DNA from: Micromonospora sp. WMMD961
GTDB taxonomy: Bacteria; Actinomycetota; Actinomycetes; Mycobacteriales; Micromonosporaceae
DNA length: 64,000 bases
Reading direction: 5' to 3'
NCBI RefSeq assembly: GCF_029626145.1
Contig: NZ_JARUBJ010000002.1
Span: 4,809,501 to 4,873,500, forward strand
The position numbers were made by a program, and so were the translations under genes. The notes under the pieces are model-generated. The model made no database searches, had not been told where the DNA came from, and worked only from the letters and a program-made list of their open reading frames with translations. This document shows positions 37,769-46,500 of the stretch, one piece after another (position 1 is the first letter of the stretch; the number at the start of each line of letters is the position of its first letter).

Positions 37769-38831
37769 CGGCAGGTCCCGTGACGACGTGCGGCGCGACC
37801 TCATCGGCGAACAGGCGCAGCGTGCGCTCCGCCTCCGCTTCCGTCGTACCCCCCGGATTGACCTGCAGGCACACGGTCACATCGCGGCCGAACCAGTCGG
37901 CGACGACGGCGAGCTGCTCGCGTACCTGCCCGGGGTTGCCGGCGAGGACCTTGTGCCCGGCCAGCGAGGCGTCGAAGTCGTACCGGCGCACCTTGTCGAT
38001 CAGTTGCTCGTAGCCGGGGTAGTCAGCGCTGGTCGTGGTGGCCCAGGACGCGATCGCGCCGGTCATCTTCTCGATGTAGTTCTGTTCCCAGCGCCGCCCC
38101 GCCGCCAGCGCCTCGGCGGCATCCTCGGCCAGGTAGCAGGTGTACTTCAACTGGATGCGGCCCGGACCGTGACCGGCCGCGACGCGCTCGTGCCGATACG
38201 CGGCGAGCATCTCCTGAAGCCCTTCCCGCGAGGTCACCGTCGGCACCACCTGGAGGTGGTAGCCGGCGCGGCCCGCCGCCGCGCAGGACTCGGCGCTGGT
38301 CGTGGAGGCCACGAAGATCGGCGGGTGCGGACGCTGGTACGGCCGCGGCAGCATCGTCACCGGACCGAACTGCGCGAACGTCCCCGACCAGACGACCTCC
38401 TCCTCCGTCCACAGCCGCCGGGAGGCCTCGACGCCCTCGGCGAACCGCGCTCGGCTCTCGCTCATCGGCACCCCGAAGGCGGCGAACTCCTCGGGCAGGA
38501 AGGCGCGGCCAAACCCGACGTCGAGCCGGCCGTGCGACAGGTTGTCCAGCATCGCCAGCTTGCCCGCGAGCTGGACCGGGTGGGTGAAGGCCGGGACCAC
38601 CGCCCCGGTCGTTACCCGGATCCGCCGCGTACGTGCCGCCACCGCGGTCAGGAAGGTCACCGGGTCGGGGCTGTAGCCGCCGTACGCGGTGAAGTAGTGC
38701 TCAACCACCTGGACGTGCTCGTAGCCCAACTCCTCCGCACGTACGGCCAGCCGAAGACTCTCGTCGTACCACTGGCTCGCGCCTTTCTCAGCCGGGTCCA
38801 GCACCGGGAAGAAGCCAACACCGAATTGCAT
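37749..38831 (-). CDS. LLM-class (luciferase-like) flavin monooxygenase
   Basis: A 360-residue luciferase-fold monooxygenase: GFFPVLDPAEKGASQWYDESLRLAVRAEELGY at the N-terminus, the VVEHYF strand, GRLDVGFGRAFLPEEFAAFG, and RPHPPIFVASTT. It uses reduced FMN or F420; the motifs alone do not decide. The flavin reductase at the end of the NRPS operon could feed it. In 3-hydroxypicolinate pathways an LLM/F420-type monooxygenase hydroxylates picolinate at C3, and the NikD-like gene follows immediately. The ATG at 38831 has GAGAGGA 7 bases upstream. Confidence 0.87.
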   Translation of the reverse strand: MQFGVGFFPVLDPAEKGASQWYDESLRLAVRAEELGYEHVQVVEHYFTAYGGYSPDPVTFLTAVAARTRRIRVTTGAVVPAFTHPVQLAGKLAMLDNLSHGRLDVGFGRAFLPEEFAAFGVPMSESRARFAEGVEASRRLWTEEEVVWSGTFAQFGPVTMLPRPYQRPHPPIFVASTTSAESCAAAGRAGYHLQVVPTVTSREGLQEMLAAYRHERVAAGHGPGRIQLKYTCYLAEDAAEALAAGRRWEQNYIEKMTGAIASWATTTSADYPGYEQLIDKVRRYDFDASLAGHKVLAGNPGQVREQLAVVADWFGRDVTVCLQVNPGGTTEAEAERTLRLFADEVAPHVVTGPADALTGR

Positions 38832-38899
38832 GGGAATCCTCTCTCACAGACCTGACCAGTGAAATGCCATCCGTCCGACAAGTCAATGAGGAGGCCGCC

Positions 38900-38914
38900 G
38901 GAATATCGTTTACA
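38900..38914. promoter_or_regulatory. Weak Zur-like site before the LLM gene
   Basis: On the minus strand this reads TGTAAACGATATTCC, matching the Zur core at 10 of 15 positions and the stronger box at 34928 at 11. It lies 69 bases upstream of the LLM start. The half-site TGTAAAC is degraded, so it may be chance. Confidence 0.25.
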
Positions 38915-38922
38915 ACACACCC

Positions 38923-38946
38923 AAAGCGCATCTGACGATGCGCTTT
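38923..38946. repeat. Perfect 10-base-pair hairpin in the divergent LLM/aminotransferase region
   Basis: AAAGCGCATC (38923-38932), loop TGAC, then GATGCGCTTT (38937-38946). On the plus strand it ends in TTTT, like an intrinsic terminator; on the minus strand it would lie in the untranslated leader of the LLM gene about 90 bases before its start. It could insulate the two divergent promoters or act as an operator. Confidence 0.5.
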
Positions 38947-38971
38947 TCAAGGCTGGAAATAAAACGCCCAC

Positions 38972-38997
38972 TTGACTGTTATTCGCATTATCGAATA
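38972..38997 (+). promoter_or_regulatory. Promoter-like element with inverted repeat before the aminotransferase operon
   Basis: A -35-like TTGACT at 38972-38977 is followed by the inverted repeat TATTCG-cattat-CGAATA (38980-38997) in an A/T-rich patch about 45 bases before the aminotransferase ATG. The repeat could be the operator of an unknown regulator; it is not a Zur box. No consensus -10 can be named. Confidence 0.35.
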
Positions 38998-39042
38998 CGC
39001 GGGCACTCCTGTATCTTCGCCGCTTGGAGGAGGCTGACATCC

Positions 39043-40260
39043 ATGATGGAACGTGACTACCGGGTCCCATTCCCGGCGCGCGGCAGCGTCGTAGGCCCCG
39101 CCGAGCTGACCGCCGTCGCCGAGCTCGTCGACTCGGACGGCCCGCTGTCCGGCGGTCGGTGGCGCACCGGGTTCGAACAGCGGTTCGCCCGGCACGTCGG
39201 CTGCCGGCACGCCCTGTCGGTGACCAGCGGCACCGTGGCGCTCGAACTCGCCGTGCACCTGGCCGGGCTGCGACCCGGCGACGAAGTGGTCACCACCCCG
39301 CAGACGTTCGCCGCCACGGTGCAACCGCTGCTGGCCCGCGACGTACGGGTCCGGTTCTGCGATGTCGAACCGGACACGCTCAACATCGACCCGGCTGCGG
39401 TCGAGGCCGCCGTCACCGACCGCACCGCCGCGGTGATCGTGGTGCACTACGGCGGCCTGCCGGTCGCGATGGAACGCATTCTCGCAGCCGCGCACGCGCA
39501 CGGCGCGATCGTGATCGAGGACTGCGCGCACGCGCTGGGGGCGGAATACCACGGCCGACGCCCCGGGGCACTCGCTGACATCGGCTGCTTCAGTTTCCAC
39601 AGTTCCAAGAACCTCACCACGCTCGGCGAGGGAGGAATGCTGACGTTCGACCGCGACGAATGGTACGACAGATTGGACCGCATTCGCTCGAACAAGGCTG
39701 ACGCCGTTGTCCGCCCGTTTGTCTCGCGGGTGCCGCCGACGCCACTGTTGCCGTGGATGCGCTACTCCGAGGAGATCTACGCGCACGAGTACGCTGACCT
39801 TCGGCACCCGGGAACGAACGCCACCATGTCCGAGGTCGCCGCCGCCGCCGGCACGGTACAACTGGCCCGCCTCCCGGAACTCTCGGCCCGCCGCCGGCAC
39901 GTCGCGGCGCGCCTCGACGACTGCCTCGCCCGCCATGACGGGATCCGCCTGCACCGGCCTCCGGCCGGGGTGTCGCACGCCTACCACCTCTACACGATGT
40001 TCGTCGAAGCGGGCGCGGACGCCCGGGAACACCTGGTCAAGACGCTCGACCAGCGGGCGGTCGAGATCCAGCTGCGCTACTTCCCCCAACACCTGACGCC
40101 GGAGTGGCGTCAGCGCGGTCACCGGCCCGGCGAGTGCCCCCGCGCCGAACAGCTCTGGTTCGAGCAACAGGTCAACCTGCCGTGTCACCCCGGACTGACC
40201 GACGCCCAGGTCGACTACCTCACCGGCGCCCTCGACGAGGCGCTGTCCGATCTCTCCTGA
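39043..40260 (+). CDS. DegT/DnrJ/EryC1-family PLP aminotransferase (candidate lysine 2-aminotransferase)
   Basis: A 405-residue PLP enzyme of the DegT family. The PLP lysine is Lys189 in FHSSKNLTTLGEGG; earlier blocks are CRHALSVTSGTVALELAV, DEVVTTPQTFAATVQP and VIEDCAHALGAEYHG. Sugar aminotransferases, AHBA synthase and the lysine 2-aminotransferases of the NikC/VisA type all belong here. No dTDP-sugar or AHBA genes are present, but a NikD-like oxidase, LLM monooxygenase and AMP ligase are adjacent, so lysine 2-transamination to start picolinate is the best fit. ATG 39043 (or 39046) follows GGAGGAGG. It leads the operon that continues with the tautomerase, NRPS-2 and two ABC genes. Confidence 0.85.
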   Translation: MMERDYRVPFPARGSVVGPAELTAVAELVDSDGPLSGGRWRTGFEQRFARHVGCRHALSVTSGTVALELAVHLAGLRPGDEVVTTPQTFAATVQPLLARDVRVRFCDVEPDTLNIDPAAVEAAVTDRTAAVIVVHYGGLPVAMERILAAAHAHGAIVIEDCAHALGAEYHGRRPGALADIGCFSFHSSKNLTTLGEGGMLTFDRDEWYDRLDRIRSNKADAVVRPFVSRVPPTPLLPWMRYSEEIYAHEYADLRHPGTNATMSEVAAAAGTVQLARLPELSARRRHVAARLDDCLARHDGIRLHRPPAGVSHAYHLYTMFVEAGADAREHLVKTLDQRAVEIQLRYFPQHLTPEWRQRGHRPGECPRAEQLWFEQQVNLPCHPGLTDAQVDYLTGALDEALSDLS

Positions 40261-40270
40261 ATGGAGTGTC

Positions 40271-40522
40271 ATGCCCTTTATCGACGTCCGCATCTTCGAG
40301 GAGCGGCTCACCCCGCCGGTGCAGGAGGCGCTCATCGCTCGGCTCACCGACGCCGTGAGCGAGGTGCTCGGCCCGGCGGTGCGCGACCAGACGTGGATCG
40401 TGCTGACCGGCGCTCCGGCGCAGCGCTGGGGCGTGGGTGGCGTCCGCGGGACCTCACCGGGCACCGTGGACGCCACCCCCGTCGCCCCCGTCGACTCCGA
40501 CGCTCCGGGGTCGACGCGATGA
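40271..40522 (+). CDS. 4-oxalocrotonate-tautomerase-like small protein
   Basis: An 83-residue protein that begins MPFIDVRIFEERL, so the mature protein would expose the catalytic Pro1 of the tautomerase family, and continues to APAQRWGVGGV, matching the family's late W-G-x-G-G element. The last 25 residues are a Thr/Pro/Ala-rich tail. GGAG lies 5 bases upstream; the stop overlaps the NRPS-2 ATG. Placed between a putative lysine aminotransferase and the NRPS, it may interconvert the imine and enamine forms of piperideine-2-carboxylate or of dihydropicolinate. This role is inferred only from context. Confidence 0.8.
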   Translation: MPFIDVRIFEERLTPPVQEALIARLTDAVSEVLGPAVRDQTWIVLTGAPAQRWGVGGVRGTSPGTVDATPVAPVDSDAPGSTR

Positions 40523-43500
40523 CGGTCGCTGCCGGTCCGGTCGACTCCGCCGCCATCCGCGCCGAACTCGCCGCCGCGCTCCGGGTCGACCCCGGCTCGC
40601 TGGCCGACGACACCGACCTGTTCGGCGCCGGTCTGGACTCGCTGACCCTGATCCGGCTGGTCGCGCAGCTACGGCGGGCGGGGCACGACGTCACCTTCGA
40701 GGACCTTGTCGCCGACCCGACCCTGGCCGGCTGGGACAGAGCGCTGTCCGGCCCGGCGGCTGTGGTGCCGCCGCCGTCCGCCGCGGTGGACCCGTCCGCG
40801 CCGTTCGATCTCGCGACCATGCAGTATGCCTACTGGATCGGCCGGCAGGACGAGCAACCGTTCGGGGACGTCGCCGCACACTTCTACGTCGAGTTCGACG
40901 GTCATGCCGTCGACCCCGACCGGCTGCGTGCCGCGCTCGCCGCGGTCACCGCCCGGCACGGCATGCTGCGGGCCCGTTTCGACGCGGAGGGCCGCCAGCG
41001 CATCGCCGCCGCCGCCCGTACCCCACTGGTCGTGCACGACCTGACCGGGGCGCACCAGGTCGACCGGGAGCTCGACCGCCTGCGCGCGCACTACACGCAC
41101 CGGCGCATGGACGTCGAGAACGGCGAGGTGTTCACGGTCGCGCTGAGCCTGCTGCCCGGCGGCGCCACCCGGCTGCACGTCGATCTGGACATGCTCGTCG
41201 CCGACGCGCTGAGCATGCGGATCCTGCTCGGCGACCTGCACACGCTGTACCACGACCCGGACGCCGACCTGCCCACGATCACGGCGAGTTTCCCGGAGTA
41301 CCTGGCGGCGCACCGGGATTCGGCGGAGGTGGCCCGGGAGCGGGCCCGCGCCTGGTGGACCCGGCGCCTCGACGAGCTTGCCGCCGGACCACAGCTGCCG
41401 ATCCGACCCGACGCCGGCCGTCCCGGTGCGGTCGCCCGCAGCGTCCGGCTGCACCACTGGCTGGCTCCGGCGCGCCGGGAGCGGCTGCTGCGCCGGGCCG
41501 CCGCGCACGGCGTGACCGCCGCCGCGGCGCTGGCCACCGCGTTCGCGGAGGTGATCGGCGCGTTCAGCGACGACCGACGGTTCCTGCTCAACCTGCCGCT
41601 GTTCGCCCGCGAGCCGCTCGTCGACGGCGCCGATCTCCTGGTGGGTGACTTCTCCAGCTCGGTGCTGCTCGACGTGGACACCACCGGCCGGCCACCGTTC
41701 ACCGAACGGGCCACCCGGGTGCAGGCCGACCTGCGGGCGGCCATCGGTCACGGCGCGTACGCCGGCGTGGAGGTGCTGCGTGACCTGTCCCGTCGGGCCG
41801 GGAGCCCGGTGCTGGCGCCGGTCGTCTACACCAGCGCGCTGGGTCTGGGCGAGATCTACGGCGAGTCGATGCAGCGGACCTTCGGCACTCCGTCGTGGAT
41901 CATTTCGCAGGGCCCGCAGGTGTGGCTCGACGCGCAGGTGACCGAACTGGACGGCGGGCTGCTGCTCAACTGGGACGTGCGACTGGACGTGCTGGCCGAC
42001 GGCGTCGCCGAGGCCGCGTTCTCCGTCTACCGCGGCCTGGTCGACGCGCTGACCGACGACGACGAGGCCTGGCGGCGGCCGGTCGGCGCGCTGGTGCCAC
42101 CGGGACAGCTCGCCGTCCGGGAACGGGTCAACGCCACCGCCGCCTCGGGGCCTGCGGCCTGCCTGCACGACGGGTTCTTCGCCCACGCGCGGGCCACGCC
42201 CGAGCGGACCGCGCTGATCGACGCCGGACGGGAGGTCAGCTACGGCGATCTCGCCGATCGGGCGCTGCGCCTGCGCGCGCTGCTGGACGCCGAAGGGGTA
42301 CGCCCGGGCGACACGGTCGTGATCACCCTGCCGAAGGGGGCCGCCCAGGTGGCCGCCGCGCTGGCCGTACTCGCCTGTGGCGCGGCGTACCTGCCGGTGA
42401 GCATCGACCAGCCGCCGCACCGACGCCGGCTGATCCACGCGGCCGCCGGAGCCAGGGTCGCGCTGACCGACCCGGCACACCAGGAGGCGGTCACCGACGC
42501 GGGAGGCGTCACGCCGTTGCTGCTGAGCGCCGCCGACGGCTACGCGCCGCTCGCACCCGCACCGGTCGACAGGCGTGCGGTCGCGTACGTCCTGTTCACG
42601 TCGGGCTCGACCGGCGAGCCGAAGGGCGTGGAGGTGAGTCACGCCGCCGCCATGAACACGGTGCTCGCCCTGAACCGGCGCTTCGGCGTGGGCCCGGCCG
42701 ACCGGGTGCTGACGCTGTCGGCGCTGGAGTTCGACCTGTCCGTCTACGACACGTTCGGGATGCTCACCGCCGGTGGTGCCCTGGTGCTGGTCGCCGAGGA
42801 CCAGCGGCGGGACGCGGCCGCGTGGTGGCACCTGGTCACCACGTACGGCGTCACCGTGTGGAACACCGTGCCGGCGCTGCTGGACATGCTCCTCGTTGCC
42901 GGCGCCGGACGACCGGCGCCCACGCTGCGCGCCGTGCTGCTCGGCGGCGACGTGGTCGGCCTCGACCTGCCGGCCCGGCTGCGTCGGTCGGCGCCGGACT
43001 GTCGCTTCGCGGCGCTCGGCGGGATGACCGAGGCCGCCATCCACTCCACCGTGTTCGAGGTGGACCAGGTGGATCCCGCGTGGCCGTCGATGCCGTGGGG
43101 CGCCCCGCTGGACAACGTCCTGTGCCGGGTAACCGACGCCGACGGCCGCGACCGACCGGACCTGGTCACCGGCGAACTGTGGGTGGGTGGCGCCGGCGTG
43201 GCCGAGGGTTACCGGGGTGATCCGGAGCGCACCGCGGGACGGTTCGTCACGCACGCCAGCACCCGCTGGTACCGCAGCGGCGACCTGGCCCGCTACCGAC
43301 CCGACGGCCTGCTGGAGTTCCTCGGGCGAGCCGACCACCAGGTCAAGGTGCGCGGTCACCGGATCGAACTCGGCGAGATCGAGGCCGCGCTGGCGGCGCA
43401 CCCGGAGGTGGAGCACGCGGTCGCGGTGGTGACCGCCACCGGGCTGGCCGCCGCCGTCGTCACCGCCGCGCCGCTGCCGGCGGACCTCGACGCCTGGCTC

Positions 43501-46500
43501 GCGGAGCGGCTGCCCGAGCACATGCGCTGCGACACGGTCACGGCGCTGCCCGCACTGCCGCTCACCGCCAACGGCAAGGTCGACCGGGCGCGGCTGCGCC
43601 TCCTGCTCGACGCGGTGGCCGGCGACCGGCGGGCGACCCGCACCGGCGGGCCGCCCCGCGGCGAGATCGAGGCGCTCGTGGCCGCCGCCTGGTCCGACCT
43701 GCTGGGAGTTCCCGAGGTGGGCCGCGGCGACTCGTTCTTCGCCCTCGGCGGGGACTCGCTGCTCGCCACCCGCCTGCTGGTGCGGCTGCGGACCGCGGGC
43801 CTGTCCGGTGCCCGGCTCGCCGCGCTGTTCACCCGGCCGACTCTCGCCGACTTCGCCGCCGACCTGCGGCGCGGCACCGACACCCCGGCGACGGTGGTGA
43901 CCGGTGACCTGGCGCGCCGGCATGAGCCGTTCCCGCCGACAGACGTGCAGCGGGCCTACTTCGTCGGCCGCGACGAGCGGCTGCCACTGGGCGGGGTGGG
44001 CACCTGGCAGTACACCGAGTTCGACGGCGCGGACCTGGACCTCGATCGGCTCCGCGCGGCCTGGCAGCGATTGGTCGAGCGGCACGAGATGCTGCGCGCG
44101 GTCTTCGACGGCGCGGATGCCCAACGCATTCTCGCCACGGCGCCGCCGGTCGAGATCGCGGTGGCCGATGTCGGCGACGACGACCCGACCGCGGCACTGG
44201 AGAGCATGCGGGCCGCCCGCTCGCACCAGCTCACCGACCTCAGCCGGTGGCCGCTGTTCGACCTCGCCGCGGTGCGCTACCGGCAGGACGGCCGGCAACG
44301 TACCAGGCTCGCGGTCGGACTCGACTACATCGTCTTCGACGCACTGTCGATCATGACTCTCTACACGGAACTCGACAGGCTCTACCGTGATCCCGACACC
44401 GAACTGCCGGCGATCGACGTGTCGTTCCGCGACTATCTCCGCCAGGTCCGCCCCGACCCGGAGACCGAGCTCCGCGACCAGCGCTACTGGGAAGCCCGAC
44501 TGGTCGACCTGCCGCCGGCGCCGCAGTTGCCCACCGTGCGCCACCCGTCCGAGGTGTCCCGGCCCCGGTTCACCCGCCGCCGCCACCAACTGCCGGCACA
44601 CCGGTGGTCGGCGCTGCGTGCGCGGGCCCGCCAGCACGGGGTCACCCCGTCCACGGTGCTGCTGGCGGCGTACGCGGAGGTGCTCGGCGCCTGGAGCGCC
44701 CGCCGCGACCTGACCGTCACGCTCACCCTGTTCAACCGGCGTGACGTGCACCCGCACATCTACCGGGTGCTGGGCGACTTCACCACCCTGTCGTTGGCCG
44801 ACTACCGCCCGGCCGGCGGCGGTTTCCTCGCCGACGTCACCGCCCTGCACGCCCGGATGGGCGCCGACCTCGACCACCGCGAGATCAGTCCGGCCTGGCT
44901 CCTGCGCCGGCTGGCCCGGAGCACCGGCAGCATGGAGGCCATGCCGGTGGTGTTCACCAGTGCCATCGGGGTCGGGGACGGGGTGTCGATGGACCGCTCC
45001 GACGGCTTCCCACCGGAGGTGTGGGGTGTCTCGCAGTCGCCGCAGGTGAGTCTCGACAACCAGGTCCTGGAGTCCCGCGGCGGCCTGCAGGTCACCTGGG
45101 ACGCGGTCGACGACCTGTTCGTCCCCGGGGTGCTCGACGACATGTTCGGGGCGTACACGGCGTTGCTGGATCGGCTCGCCGACGCCGACTGGGAGGCTCC
45201 GCTGCCCGACCTGCTGCCGGCGGCGCAGCGGGCGACCCGGCTGCGGGTCAACGACACCGCGGTGCCGGTCCCGCGTCGCCGCCTGCACGATGCCTTCTTC
45301 GACGCGGCCCGGGACCATCCGCACCGCGTCGCGTTGATCTGGCACGGCCCGGACGGCGTCGGCGAGCTGACCCACGGCGCGCTGGCCGAGAAGGCCCTGC
45401 GGGTGGCCTCCGGTCTGCGGGAACGCGGCGTGCGGCCGGGCGACGCGGTCGCGGTGACCCTGCCGAAGGGGCCAGATCAGGTCGTCGCCGTGCTCGGGGT
45501 GCTCGCCGCCGGAGCGGTCTACGTCCCGGTGGGCGTGGAACAGCCGGCCCTGCGCCGGGACCGGTGCTACCGGGACAGCGGGGCCGTGCTCGTGCTCGAC
45601 GCACCCGTGCTGGCGCAGGTGGCTGACGCCGAGCCATTGCCCGCACCGGTGGAGCGGGGGCCGGACGAGCCGGCGTACGTCATCTTCACCTCCGGATCGA
45701 CCGGCGCCCCGAAGGGGGTCGAGGTCGCCCACGACGCCGCGGCCAACACCTGCGCCGACATCAACGCGCGCTTCGGCGTAGGGGCGCACGACCGTGTGCT
45801 GGCCCTGTCCGCCCTGGACTTCGACCTGTCGGTGTACGACATCTTCGGCGTGCTCGGTGCCGGCGGGGCGCTGGTGTTGCCGGCGGAGGATGAGCGTCGC
45901 GACGCGGCACGCTGGCTGCGACTCGTCCGCGAGCACAGGGTCACCCTCTGGAACACCGTGCCGACCCTGCTGGACATGCTGCTGGTGGCGGCCGAGCCGG
46001 AGCCGCTGCCACCGGGCCTGCGCCTGGCGCTGGTCTCCGGGGACTGGGTCGGCCTCGACCTGCCGGGGCGGTTCAGCCGGGCCACGGCGCACCGCCCGGA
46101 CGGCCCGGCCGCTCTGGTCGCGCTCGGCGGGGCCACCGAGGCGTCGATCTGGTCGAACGCCATCGAGGTGGCCGCGGTGCCGACGCACTGGCGTTCGGTG
46201 CCCTACGGCTTCCCCCTGGCCAACCAGACCTACCGGGTGGTGGACGACGCAGGCCGGGACCGACCGGACTGGGTGCCGGGCGAGTTGTGGATCGGCGGTC
46301 GTGGCGTGGCGCTCGGCTACCGCGGTGACCCGGCGCGGACCGCGGAGAAGTTCGTCGAGGACGCCGCCGGCCGTTGGTACCGGACCGGGGATCTCGGGCG
46401 CTACTGGCCGGACGGGACGCTGGAGTTCCTGGGCCGGGCCGATCACCAGGTCAAGGTCGGTGGGCACCGGATCGAGCTGGGCGAGATCGAGGCCGCCTGT

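Noticed and set aside
34999..40260. Salicylate-capped pyochelin/yersiniabactin pathway
   Set aside because: No salicylate synthase, isochorismate synthase or lyase in the window and the ligase pocket lacks the usual His; kept only as an alternative.
39043..40260. AHBA synthase or sugar aminotransferase
   Set aside because: No other AHBA or nucleotide-sugar genes are nearby; the oxidase, monooxygenase and ligase neighbours fit lysine 2-transamination better.
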